This document shows, one piece after another, positions 50,864 through 59,367 of a stretch of 64,000 nucleotides of DNA (position 1 is the first letter of the stretch; each line of letters opens with the position of its first letter). The notes under the pieces are model-generated. The model saw nothing but the letters and a program-made list of their open reading frames with translations. It made no database searches and had not been told where the DNA came from. The stretch is from Mycobacterium yunnanensis (GTDB lineage Bacteria > Actinomycetota > Actinomycetes > Mycobacteriales > Mycobacteriaceae): contig NZ_JACKVK010000015.1 of NCBI RefSeq assembly GCF_025823185.1, positions 1 through 64,000 on the forward strand. Reading direction: 5' to 3'. The position numbers and the translations under genes were made by a program.

Positions 50864-51484
50864 CTAGGGCGACGGTGGGCGCGCCGTGTCGGCGATGGCC
50901 CCTCGCATGAACGTGGCGAGCGCTCGCGCCGGGAGGCTCTTGTCCAAGGAGTCGTTTGCTGCCCGCTGCAACGCCAGACCATGGGATAGGGCGATCTGAG
51001 AGACGCCAAATTCGTACGGAGTGAGGTCGGAGCTGACACCGAGGCGATTGAAGTGGCAGGCAATGAGCTCGCCAAGGCGCTGTCGGTAGCGTTCGTAGAT
51101 CTCTGCGAACTCGGCCGCCTTGCTACCGCCGCGCATCGCATAGAGCTGGAACTCTGTGGTCAGTAGGCACCAGCTGCTGTCACCACCGAGTACTTGATAG
51201 CGGCGCTCGATTGCCGGAGCCAGATCGGCAGCGGATGTTATGCGGTCCAGTGATCGACCGAGCGTGTCCATCTCTTCATCGAGATGGCGGCCGAGAAGCT
51301 CGACGAACAGGTCGTCCTTGGATTCGAAGTTGGAGTAGAAGGCACCCCGGGAGAACCCTGCCTCTTCGGCGATGACGTCAATGGGTGCCGCCTCGAACCC
51401 GACTCGGCTGAAGACGCGGCTAGCGGCGTCGACGAGTCGTCGGCGGGTCACCGCCTTCTGCTCGATGCGCGTCAAGCGAGCCAT
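50864..51484 (-). CDS. TetR-family repressor
   Basis: A 206-residue TetR protein. The N-terminal HTH reads RRRLVDAASRVFSRVGFEAAPIDVIAEEAGFSRGAFYSNFESK; the rest is the helical ligand domain (SQIALSHGLALQRAANDS). Start is ATG 51484 with GGGAGG nine bases upstream. Divergent from the alpha/beta hydrolase at 51666, with a dyad in between; repression of both directions is likely. The truncated PEP-mutase gene follows it. Confidence 0.9.
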   Translation of the reverse strand: MARLTRIEQKAVTRRRLVDAASRVFSRVGFEAAPIDVIAEEAGFSRGAFYSNFESKDDLFVELLGRHLDEEMDTLGRSLDRITSAADLAPAIERRYQVLGGDSSWCLLTTEFQLYAMRGGSKAAEFAEIYERYRQRLGELIACHFNRLGVSSDLTPYEFGVSQIALSHGLALQRAANDSLDKSLPARALATFMRGAIADTARPPSP

Positions 51485-51562
51485 TGGTCGTCGACCTCCC
51501 GTTTCGAGCCTTCGATCGAGCGTAACCCACACTTGACATCCCATCGACAGAATTGCATCGTG

Positions 51563-51576
51563 ATACACATTTGTAT
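51563..51576 (+). promoter_or_regulatory. Dyad between the TetR and hydrolase genes
   Basis: ATACA-CATT-TGTAT at 51563-51576, in an AT-rich patch (51555-51597) unlike the surrounding DNA. It is placed between divergent promoters and is a likely site for the TetR protein at 50864-51484. It differs from the AAACG-N3-CGTT operator set. Confidence 0.5.
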
Positions 51577-51665
51577 GTCAATTAAAGACTGTATGCAACG
51601 ACGAACCTCGCCGGGGGAAGCGGAATCTCGATCGCGGCGGTGCCGCCTCACACGAAGGACAGCCC

Positions 51666-52565
51666 ATGATCGACGATCACGAACATCCCGCAACCAGCGT
51701 GCCCGCGGCCCGCGCATGGATCGACGAGAACGAGACGTTCCAGAGCCGCCGCGGGCATTGCATCGCGTATCGCCGCCGCGGCCGGGGGCCGACAGTGCTT
51801 CTGCTGCACGGGTTTCCGACCTGGTCCTATGACTACGCGGCGGTCGCCGCCGATCTCGTGCGCGACCACGACGTGATCACCATGGACTTCCTCGGCTACG
51901 GCGTCTCGGACAAGCCGCACCCCTATCGCTATACGGTGGACGAATCCGCCGACACCGTCGCAGATCTCTTGGCCCACCTCGACGTCCACGAAGTACGCCT
52001 CGTCGTCCATGATTACGGGGGAATCGTCGGTCAGGAACTCCTTCACCGCAGCTTGGCTCACGGCCTCGCGTTCGCGGTGCACTCCGTGGTCGTGTTGAAC
52101 TGCGGCATCGTCTACAGCGCGTACCGGCCCACGCGATTGCAGAAGCTGCTGATCATCCCGATCGTCGGCAGACTGGTCGCCAGTCGCATCACCGCATCCC
52201 GAACCCGAACGGGGCTGGACGGAGTACGCGGAGCCGCGCTCACCGACGCCGAGTTCGACGACCTGTGGATCGGCATGTCCTACCTTGATGGCCACCGACT
52301 CGCGTACCTGCACATCGAATACAACGCCGAACGCGCTGCCCACCACCAGAAGTGGGAGGCCGCCCTCGCCGCCTGGGATGGCCCCGTGAAGCTGGTCTGG
52401 GGACTGGACGACCCGGTGTCGGGCCGCCACGTCCTCGAGGAGGCGAAGATGCTCCTGCCGCGGGCCGAGGTGGTCGAGCTTTCCGGCGTCGGACACTTTC
52501 CGCAGCACGAGGCACCACGCGCGGTTGCAGAGGCGATACGCGCGCAACGTGTTTCGAGCGAGTGA
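51666..52565 (+). CDS. Alpha/beta hydrolase with Asp nucleophile (haloalkane-dehalogenase-like)
   Basis: A 299-residue hydrolase. The oxyanion motif is LLHGFPTWSYDY, the nucleophile elbow is HDYGG, DFLGYGVSDKP lies between, and the catalytic His is in SGVGHFPQHEAP. The Asp nucleophile and the DFxGFGxSDKP-like segment are shared with haloalkane dehalogenases and related hydrolases. Divergent from its probable TetR regulator; the next gene is another TetR 79 bases further on. Confidence 0.87.
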   Translation: MIDDHEHPATSVPAARAWIDENETFQSRRGHCIAYRRRGRGPTVLLLHGFPTWSYDYAAVAADLVRDHDVITMDFLGYGVSDKPHPYRYTVDESADTVADLLAHLDVHEVRLVVHDYGGIVGQELLHRSLAHGLAFAVHSVVVLNCGIVYSAYRPTRLQKLLIIPIVGRLVASRITASRTRTGLDGVRGAALTDAEFDDLWIGMSYLDGHRLAYLHIEYNAERAAHHQKWEAALAAWDGPVKLVWGLDDPVSGRHVLEEAKMLLPRAEVVELSGVGHFPQHEAPRAVAEAIRAQRVSSE

Positions 52566-52613
52566 CCGTGCGATGCGCGCTCCCACGGTGACCATGGCGA
52601 TCAACTCCATTTA

Positions 52614-52630
52614 TGCAAACGCATCGTTCA
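52614..52630 (+). promoter_or_regulatory. Operator copy 3 (AAACG-N3-CGTT family) in front of the TetR gene
   Basis: On the plus strand the 17 bases TGCAAACGCATCGTTCA match copies 1 and 2 at 14 of 17 positions each. They sit 5 to 14 bases before the possible TetR starts (52636, 52645), placed for autorepression. Confidence 0.7.
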
Positions 52631-52644
52631 CTATCATGTCGGGC

Positions 52645-53271
52645 ATGCCGAAGACCGAAGCGTCGCTCGACGCCGAACCGCCCGTGGGCCGCAAGCGTGG
52701 CCGGCCGGTGAGCACTCAGGCGCGACGAGCAGTGCTCGACGCGGCCGTCGGTTTGTTGGATGAGCGGGGAGTCGCAGGGTTCACAGTCGACGAAGTGGCT
52801 CGGCGAAGTGGGGTCAGCAAGGCCACCATCTACAAGCACTGGACGAACGGTTTCGATCTGGCGGCGTCGGCCTACGGTGACATCGCCACCACAGCGGTTC
52901 CCGTGAAGGATTCTGGGGACGCGGTGCGGGACCTTACCGACCAAGTTCGCCGGCTCGCCCGCTTCTACGCCAGCGCTCGAGGCCGGGTCGTGGCACAAAT
53001 CCTTGGTGCCGCGCCGAGCCAGGACCAAGGCACGACTACGTTGCGCGACGCATTCTTCTCGCAGCGACGCGCCGCCACCGCCGCGCTCATACGGCAGGGG
53101 CAATCGCGCGGCCAGCTGCGACCCGACCTGGATCCAGAACTGACGATCGACCTGCTGTTCGGGCCGGTCGTGTTTCGGATGTTCAACGGTTTGGGGCCGC
53201 TCAACGACACCGAGGCACGTGCCGTCGCCGACATGGGGATGCGGGCCATCGCGCTGAGCACCGGTACGTGA
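52645..53271 (+). CDS. TetR-family repressor, candidate regulator of the DUF2236/Gfo-Idh operons
   Basis: A 208-residue TetR. The N-terminal part has a basic arm (GRKRGRPVSTQARR) and the HTH (AVLDAAVGLLDERGVAGFTVDEVARRSGVSKATIYKHW); the C-terminal domain is of the TetR_C_11 type (QLRPDLDPELTIDLLFGPVVFRMF). An ATG at 52636 would add MSG. The three copies of one operator, one directly before this gene, suggest it controls its own gene and the divergent catabolic operons near 45.8 kb. The following cyclase gene begins within or just after its 3' end. Confidence 0.9.
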   Translation: MPKTEASLDAEPPVGRKRGRPVSTQARRAVLDAAVGLLDERGVAGFTVDEVARRSGVSKATIYKHWTNGFDLAASAYGDIATTAVPVKDSGDAVRDLTDQVRRLARFYASARGRVVAQILGAAPSQDQGTTTLRDAFFSQRRAATAALIRQGQSRGQLRPDLDPELTIDLLFGPVVFRMFNGLGPLNDTEARAVADMGMRAIALSTGT

Positions 53272-53350
53272 TACGGCTGCGACCTGGGCCGATCTCGATC
53301 GGCCGTCGCGATGTGAGCGACACCCCACGGCTCGAGCCAGGAGAGACACT

Positions 53351-53356
53351 TAGGCT
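53351..53356 (+). promoter_or_regulatory. Likely -10 element of the cyclase gene
   Basis: TAGGCT (TAnnnT) lies seven bases before GTG 53364, the arrangement of leaderless mycobacterial transcripts. It supports the shorter start and a promoter independent of the TetR gene. No good -35 is visible. Confidence 0.4.
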
Positions 53357-53363
53357 GGTCGGC

Positions 53364-54230
53364 GTGGAGGCCGAATCGTTCGAGGAACGGTCCGGTGACC
53401 GTGGCGGTCCGTTGCGCTGGTTGAAGAACACCAACCACGACGAGGGCATCGTCGCGCTCGTCAGACGGGCCCGTCGCATGCTGCCCGGTGACCCCGACTT
53501 CGGGGACCCCCTGTCGGTGGCCGGTGTCGGCGGCCCAAGGGCGGCGGCGCGTGCGGCCGACCGCATCCTCGACCGCAACGCCGCGTCGCGCGAGGTCAGC
53601 CTCGCCGGACTCCAAGTGTGGCAGGCGCTGACCGAACGAGTGTCGGGCCAGCCGGCCAATCCCGAAGTGACGCTGGTGTTCACCGATCTCGTCGGGTTCT
53701 CGGACTGGTCGCTGCGCGCGGGCGACGACGCCGCGCTGAAGTTGGTCCGGCGGGTCACCCAGGTGACCGAGCCACCGCTGTTGGAGGCAGGTGGCCGGAT
53801 CGTCAAGCGCATGGGTGACGGCGCGATGGCGGTGTTCCGCGATCCCGCCACCGCCGTCGAGTCGGTGCTGGCAGCCCTGGAGGCCGTGAAGACCGTCGAG
53901 GTCGGCGGTCACACGCCGTTGATGCGCGCCGGCATCCACACCGGTCGGCCGCAGCGCATCGGCTCGGACTGGCTGGGCGTCGACGTCAACGTCGCAGCCC
54001 GAGTGATGGACCGCGCCACCAGGGGTGGTTTGGTGGTGACCAATGCGACCCTGGAGCGCATCTCCGACGAGGACTTCGACGCCTTGGGTGTCACGGTGAA
54101 ACGGGTGCGTAGACAACTGTTCTCGGCGAAGACCCCCGGGGTTCCCGGCGACCTGGTGATGTACTGGGTGAAGACCCGCAGGGATCTGCCAGGTAGCGAC
54201 GAGGCCGAGGCCGAGGCGCCAGGGGCATAG
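53364..54230 (+). CDS. Class III adenylate cyclase, counterpart of Rv1647
   Basis: A 288-residue protein (320 if GTG 53268 is used). The C-terminal cyclase domain shows all expected residues: metal-binding Asp in VFTDLVGF and in KRMGDGAMAVF, substrate-binding Lys in VKRMGD and Asp in GSDWLG, and transition-state Asn and Arg in VDVNVAARV. An N-terminal helical region (IVALVRRARRMLPGDPDFGD) precedes it. Rv1647 is an active adenylate cyclase. The GTG at 53364 is preferred because a TAGGCT box lies seven bases upstream and the extra N-terminus lacks family character. The rhomboid-like gene follows after four bases. Confidence 0.92.
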   Translation: MEAESFEERSGDRGGPLRWLKNTNHDEGIVALVRRARRMLPGDPDFGDPLSVAGVGGPRAAARAADRILDRNAASREVSLAGLQVWQALTERVSGQPANPEVTLVFTDLVGFSDWSLRAGDDAALKLVRRVTQVTEPPLLEAGGRIVKRMGDGAMAVFRDPATAVESVLAALEAVKTVEVGGHTPLMRAGIHTGRPQRIGSDWLGVDVNVAARVMDRATRGGLVVTNATLERISDEDFDALGVTVKRVRRQLFSAKTPGVPGDLVMYWVKTRRDLPGSDEAEAEAPGA

Positions 54231-54233
54231 TCG

Positions 54234-55142
54234 GTGGCGATGGTAACGGCGATCCTCGCTCGACTGGCCCGCGTCCGGGTGACCGTGGGCTATGCCGTCG
54301 TCCTCGCCGTCGTCACCGTGGCCCTGGTGAGCCTCGACCCCGCGGTGCAGGACCGCATCATCCTGCACGCCAGTACCAATCTGCACAATCTCCGGCACGG
54401 CCACTTGGGCACGCTGCTCGGCAGCGCGTTCGTCGTCGACGCGGGCCCGTTGTCCGACTGGCTCCCGGGCCTGATCTGCCTGCTCGCGCTCGCCGAACTG
54501 CTGTGGCGCAGCCGCCGACTGATCATCGCCTTCGCGGTGGGCCACGTCGGTGCGACGCTGGTGGTGGCCGCCGGACTGTGGGTCGCGGTCACCTACGGCT
54601 GGCTGCCCCGAAGCGTGACCCGCACCGCCGACGTCGGGATGAGCTACGGCGCGACCGCGGTGCTCGGTGCCATCACCCCGGCGATACCCCGCCGCTGGCG
54701 ACCGGCGTGGATGGGCTGGTGGGTGGCCGTGGCGGTGACCGCAGTCGTCGTCGACCAGGACTTCACCGACGTCGGTCACCTCGTGGCATTGATGCTGGGC
54801 ATGCTCGTCGCGACGTGGTTCGGTGCACCACGTCCGTGGACCTACCCGACGGCGGCTCTGCTGGGGTTGGCGTCGTGCTTCGGGTTCATGGTGTTCGCCA
54901 GCTCGCCTGGACTGATCGGCGCCGCCGCGGCGGCGGGCCTGGCCGGGGCCGCCGTCACCATGGCAGGGGCCGCGGCATGGACCCTGCCGAGGTCTCGGCG
55001 AGGGCCGAAGGCGAACCCCTCAGCAGGTGAACCGCAGGCCGATGTCCGCCGGCGGCGCGGTCTTCCGCAGGCACCCGAACGGCTCGACGCCCCTGGCACT
55101 CAAGGCGATTGCCGTCTGATGGGCGTAGTCGACGCAGAATAG
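54234..55142 (+). CDS. Rhomboid-like membrane protein, counterpart of Rv1648
   Basis: A 302-residue protein with about six to seven membrane segments. Rhomboid features are present: NLRHGHLGTLLGSAFV (Asn region), the Ser in VGMSYGATAVLG and the His in DVGHLVALMLGM, so an active Ser/His dyad is possible. The last 45 residues (after AAAWTLPRSRRGPK) are charged, unlike the family, and read through 123 bases of the convergent lipoprotein gene, as if the original stop were lost. The start is GTG 54234; an ATG two codons later is an alternative. Confidence 0.8.
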   Translation: MAMVTAILARLARVRVTVGYAVVLAVVTVALVSLDPAVQDRIILHASTNLHNLRHGHLGTLLGSAFVVDAGPLSDWLPGLICLLALAELLWRSRRLIIAFAVGHVGATLVVAAGLWVAVTYGWLPRSVTRTADVGMSYGATAVLGAITPAIPRRWRPAWMGWWVAVAVTAVVVDQDFTDVGHLVALMLGMLVATWFGAPRPWTYPTAALLGLASCFGFMVFASSPGLIGAAAAAGLAGAAVTMAGAAAWTLPRSRRGPKANPSAGEPQADVRRRRGLPQAPERLDAPGTQGDCRLMGVVDAE

Positions 55143-55718
55143 TCCCGCCGCGTCCGCGCGGCACCGGTAGTCACCGAAGGCCAGGCTTCGACCGGCGGCC
55201 AGTTCGGCACCAGTGCCGTCGACGAAGGGGCCGGGATCGCCGTGGGGTGATCCCACGTCGACGGTCGTGCCGGTGAAGTCGACCCAGTTGGCCTTCCACG
55301 CCGTCTCGATGCCGGGCGGCCGCGGTGGTGGATCGGCCAACTTGACCAGGCAGGCCAGCGCACCGTCCTGGTAGCGGTTGGTCACGCAGTTGGTCTCGGC
55401 GCCCGCGGTGGTGAACGCGACACCGTCGCCAAGGGTGGTCGACTGACCGTCGCGGGTCATCGTCCGGTAGCCCGCCACGTCGACGGGCGTCCCGGCCTCG
55501 ATCCACGCGCTGACGTCGGCGATCGAGGCACCCTGGCGGGGCGCTGCAGCTACCGGTGAGGGCCGACTCGTGGGCGCAGCCGTCGTCCTGGTGGAGGTCT
55601 GGGTCGACGTCTGGGGCGAGCCCGACGGCACGCCCTGAGTGCTGGCGACCGGCCCGCCCGCTCCGCCGGAACAGCCCGCCACCAGCGCGGACATGCCGAT
55701 CAGCAGGACGATTCGCAT
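55020..55718 (-). CDS. Lipoprotein of unknown function
   Basis: A 232-residue lipoprotein. The signal peptide MRIVLLIGMSALVAGC ends in the lipobox LVAGC. A Ser/Thr/Pro/Gln-rich linker of about 50 residues follows, then a domain containing several conserved Cys (TNCVTNRYQDGALACLVK; YRCRADAAGLFCVDY; FGCLRKT...LRFTC), probably forming disulfides. I do not recognise the domain. Its 3' end overlaps the rhomboid-like gene by 123 bases on the other strand. Confidence 0.85.
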   Translation of the reverse strand: MRIVLLIGMSALVAGCSGGAGGPVASTQGVPSGSPQTSTQTSTRTTAAPTSRPSPVAAAPRQGASIADVSAWIEAGTPVDVAGYRTMTRDGQSTTLGDGVAFTTAGAETNCVTNRYQDGALACLVKLADPPPRPPGIETAWKANWVDFTGTTVDVGSPHGDPGPFVDGTGAELAAGRSLAFGDYRCRADAAGLFCVDYAHQTAIALSARGVEPFGCLRKTAPPADIGLRFTC

Positions 55719-55795
55719 GACGCACAGGGTAGCGGTACCAACCCGAACGGCCCGTCAGGCACCTCCGGGTTCGTATTGTTCGCTAACGTCGGGAC

Positions 55796-57304
55796 ATGCA
55801 CGAACGCACCATTCGCGTGACCGTCGACAGCGGCGTGATCGAGGGTTTCACCGCCGACGGGGTCCACCGGTGGCGATCGATTCCCTACGCCAGCCCTCCG
55901 GTGGGGCCGCTGCGACTGCGTGCGCCCCGGCCGGTTCAGCCGTGGCCAGGGGTTCGCTACTGCCACGGGTTCACCTACTGCGCTCCACAGGACCGCAAGT
56001 ACACCCTGCTGGGCATCGGCAAGTTTCAACCCATGAGCGAGGACTGTCTGACGCTCAACGTCGTCGCGCCGGAGAAGCCGTCCGACGAACCGCTACCGGT
56101 GATGTTCTTCATCCACGGCGGCGGTTACATCCTCGGCAGCTCCGCCACCCCGATCTACGACGGTGCCTCGCTGGCGCGTCGGGGGTGCGTCTACGTTTCG
56201 GTGAACTACCGGCTCGGGGCACTGGGCTGCCTCGAGCTGTCGTCGCTGTCCACACCGGAGCACCCGATCGAGGACAACCTGTTCCTCCGTGACTTGGTCA
56301 TGGCCCTGCGCTGGGTCCGCGACAACGCCGCCGTGTTCGGCGGTGACCCCGACAACGTGACCATCTTCGGGGAGAGCGCCGGTGCACATGCCGTCGCCAC
56401 CCTGCTGGCCACGCCTGCGGCGAAGGGACTGTTCTCGCACGCCATTTCGGAGAGTCCCGCCAGCGGCATGGCGGGCAGCAAGACCGTCGCCGACTCCTTT
56501 GCCGACGACTTTGCGCGCCTGCTCGACGCGACACCTCAGGACGGCGCCGCGGCCGTGATGTCCGCCAGCCCGGCACGGTTGGTCAAGGCGCTCGACCAGC
56601 TCATGATCGACGGGATGAAGTCGATGCGTGGCGCCTTCCCGGTCGGTCCGACCTGGGACACCGAATTCCTGCCGCGAGACCCATTGGCCGTAATGCGGTC
56701 AGGTGACGCACACCCCGTGCCGCTGATCGTCGGGACCAACGCCGACGAAGGGCGGTTGTTCACCCGGTTCCTTCAGTTGCTGCCGACGACCGAGCCGGCG
56801 ATCGAGATGCTGCTCGCCGACAGCGACGTGGCAGTGCGCGAGCGAATTACGAAGGCCTACCCCGGCTATCCGAGCCCCTCGGCCTGCGTCCGGCTCGGCG
56901 GAGACTTCGCCTTTGGGACGGCGGCATGGGAGATCGCCGTGGCACATGGTCAGCACGCGCCGACGTACGTCTACCGCTATGACTACGCGCCGCGCACGTT
57001 CCACCTGTCGGGTCTCGGCGCCACCCACGCCACCGAGTTGTTCGCCGTCTTCGACGTCTATCGCACGCGGTTCGGGTCACTGATGACGGCGGTGGCCGAC
57101 CGCCGCTCCGCGCGTCGGGTGTCCAACGACGTGCAGAACAGGTGGCGGGCCTTCAGCCGCACCGGGTCACCGGGTGAGGACTGGCCTCGGTACACCGCCG
57201 ACGAGCGCCCGGTCATGATCTTCGACCGTCATTCGCGCCTCGAATACGATCCCAACGCCGACCGCAGGCTGGCCTGGGAGGGGTTCACGCTGACGTCCAG
57301 CTGA
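55796..57304 (+). CDS. Type-B carboxylesterase
   Basis: A 502-residue esterase of the acetylcholinesterase-like family. Motifs are SEDCLTLNVV, HGGG (oxyanion hole), the Ser elbow FGESAGAHA, and a C-terminal His in GATHATELFAVF. No signal peptide is seen, so it is cytoplasmic. It starts the run carboxylesterase, amine oxidase, kinase-like fusion and YnfA, all on the plus strand with gaps of 63 and 56 bases and an overlap, but with no shared promoter proven. Confidence 0.93.
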   Translation: MHERTIRVTVDSGVIEGFTADGVHRWRSIPYASPPVGPLRLRAPRPVQPWPGVRYCHGFTYCAPQDRKYTLLGIGKFQPMSEDCLTLNVVAPEKPSDEPLPVMFFIHGGGYILGSSATPIYDGASLARRGCVYVSVNYRLGALGCLELSSLSTPEHPIEDNLFLRDLVMALRWVRDNAAVFGGDPDNVTIFGESAGAHAVATLLATPAAKGLFSHAISESPASGMAGSKTVADSFADDFARLLDATPQDGAAAVMSASPARLVKALDQLMIDGMKSMRGAFPVGPTWDTEFLPRDPLAVMRSGDAHPVPLIVGTNADEGRLFTRFLQLLPTTEPAIEMLLADSDVAVRERITKAYPGYPSPSACVRLGGDFAFGTAAWEIAVAHGQHAPTYVYRYDYAPRTFHLSGLGATHATELFAVFDVYRTRFGSLMTAVADRRSARRVSNDVQNRWRAFSRTGSPGEDWPRYTADERPVMIFDRHSRLEYDPNADRRLAWEGFTLTSS

Positions 57305-57367
57305 CGCCGGGGCGAGCGTTTCGACGATCCCCTCGCGCGGCCGCCGTCGACGTGGTCGAGTAATGAG

Positions 57368-59311
57368 GTGACGCACCCACTCGACCCACTGTCCTCCGAC
57401 GAATTCCGCGCTGCCGCTGCGGTGTTGCGCCGTGAACATCAGGTGACGGCCACCCCCACGTCGGGGACCGGGCGGGGATGGCGATTCGCCTCGATGGAGT
57501 TGGTGGAGCCGTCCAAGGCGGAGCTGGCGCGGTTCGAGGACGTCGGCGACGTGCCCCCGCGTCGGGCCGTGGTGATCTGCTTCGACCGCTCGACCAACAG
57601 CACCTACAAGGCGGTGGTCTCGCTGACCGACGACCGGGTCGAGACGTTCGACCACGTCCCGGGGGTTCAGGCCAACTTCACCGTCGACGAGTTCGTCGAA
57701 TGCGACGAGCTTCTGCGCAGGCATCCCGAGGTCATCGCCGCCCTGGCCAAGCGGGGCATCACCGATCTGGACACCGTCTTCATGGACACCTGGACCTTCG
57801 GCGACGCGGTCGCCCCGCCCGAGTTCCGCGACCGCCGACTCGGGTGGTCCGACACCTGGCGCAAGGACGGGCCCGGCGCCAACCCCTACGCTCACCTGGT
57901 CAGCGGTCTGCACTGCGTCGTCGACCTCAACGCCATGGAGGTGCTGCGGGTCGAAGACGACGGCGGGGTCGAAACACCCGACGTCATGGGCGAATACGCG
58001 CCGGCACACGTTCCGGAGCGCATCCGTTCCGCGTCGACGCGGGAGCCGCTCAAGCCACTGCTCATCACGCAGCCCGAGGGACCGTCGTTCACCATCGACG
58101 GCAACCTGCTGAAGTGGCAGAACTGGTCGTTGCGGATCGGATTCAACTACCGCGAAGGCATGACGCTGCATACGGTGCGCTACCGCGACGGCAATCGCGA
58201 GCGCTCGATCGCCCATCGAATGTCGTTCGCCGAGATGATCGTTCCGTATCGCGACTCGTCGGTCGACCACTACCGTCGCACCGCCTTCGACATAGGCGAA
58301 TGGGGTCTCGGCTTCATGACGACCTCGCTGGAGCTCGGCTGCGACTGCCTCGGCGAAATTCGTTACCTGGACGCGGTCATGCACGACAGCACCGGGGAGC
58401 CGTACACCATCACCAACGCCATCTGCATCCACGAAGAGGACGGCGCGGTGCTGTGGAAGCACGTCGACCACGACTCGGGAGCCGAGGTCCGCAGGATGCG
58501 CCGCCTGACCATCTCGTTCCACGTGACGGTCGCCAACTACGAATACCTCGTCTACTGGCGGCTGTACCAGGACGGCAACATCGAATGCGAGGTCCGCGCG
58601 ACCGGCATCATGGTCACCACCCCGCTGGCCGTCGGCGCCCCGAATCCGAACGGCACCCTGGTCGACGAGCGCACGTACGCGCCGTTCCACCAACACTTCC
58701 TGGTGGCCCGCCTCGACATGGACGTAGACGGCTCCGACAACACCGTCGTCATGTCGGAATCCCATGCCGAGCCGACGGGTCCCGACAACCCCTACGGCCT
58801 GTCGCTCGTGACGCGAAACGTCCCGCTGCGCAGTGAGAGTGAGGGCATGCAGGACGTGGACTTCGCGACCCAGCGGGCCTGGAAGGTGGTCAATCCCAAC
58901 GTGACCAACGGCCTGGGGACCCACCCCTCCTACAAGCTGGTCCCCGGCGGAGCCATCCCGGCGATGTTCGACGCCGACTCGCCGGTGCTCAAGCGCGCCA
59001 ACGTGATCGGTCATACGCTGTGGGTGACCCCCAACTCACCTGACGAGCGTTGGCCTGCGGGAGAATTCGTCAACCAGTCCAGCAGGGACACCGGGCTGGG
59101 GGAGTGGACCAAGGCCAACCGTCCCATCGAGAACACCGACGTCGTGCTCTGGTACGTCTTCGGCTTGCATCACGTCACCCGGCCCGAGGACTGGCCGGTG
59201 ATGCCCGTCGACGTCGTCTCCTTCTGGCTCAAGCCGTTTGGATTCTTCGACCGCAACCCGTCGCTGGACGTGGCCGCCACACCGCCCGACACCTGCCACG
59301 GCCACAGTTGA
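57368..59311 (+). CDS. Copper-containing primary amine oxidase
   Basis: A 647-residue quinoprotein. The cofactor-forming Tyr is in TVANYEYLVYW (converted to topaquinone), the catalytic Asp is in YRRTAFDIGEWGLG, and the copper His ligands are HQHF and the His of LHHVTRPEDWPVMP. An N-terminal pair of small domains precedes the large beta-sandwich. It oxidises primary amines to aldehydes with release of ammonia and hydrogen peroxide. GTG 57368 follows a GAGG site. No signal peptide, so the enzyme is likely cytoplasmic. Confidence 0.96.
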   Translation: MTHPLDPLSSDEFRAAAAVLRREHQVTATPTSGTGRGWRFASMELVEPSKAELARFEDVGDVPPRRAVVICFDRSTNSTYKAVVSLTDDRVETFDHVPGVQANFTVDEFVECDELLRRHPEVIAALAKRGITDLDTVFMDTWTFGDAVAPPEFRDRRLGWSDTWRKDGPGANPYAHLVSGLHCVVDLNAMEVLRVEDDGGVETPDVMGEYAPAHVPERIRSASTREPLKPLLITQPEGPSFTIDGNLLKWQNWSLRIGFNYREGMTLHTVRYRDGNRERSIAHRMSFAEMIVPYRDSSVDHYRRTAFDIGEWGLGFMTTSLELGCDCLGEIRYLDAVMHDSTGEPYTITNAICIHEEDGAVLWKHVDHDSGAEVRRMRRLTISFHVTVANYEYLVYWRLYQDGNIECEVRATGIMVTTPLAVGAPNPNGTLVDERTYAPFHQHFLVARLDMDVDGSDNTVVMSESHAEPTGPDNPYGLSLVTRNVPLRSESEGMQDVDFATQRAWKVVNPNVTNGLGTHPSYKLVPGGAIPAMFDADSPVLKRANVIGHTLWVTPNSPDERWPAGEFVNQSSRDTGLGEWTKANRPIENTDVVLWYVFGLHHVTRPEDWPVMPVDVVSFWLKPFGFFDRNPSLDVAATPPDTCHGHS

Positions 59312-59367
59312 CGCCCGTCAAGTTGGCCGGTGCAAACGCCCGCGAGAGCGCACTCTGCTGAACTAAC

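Noticed and set aside
57167..59014. 615-residue open frame antisense to the amine oxidase gene
   Set aside because: Opposite-strand shadow of a gene with diagnostic active-site motifs.
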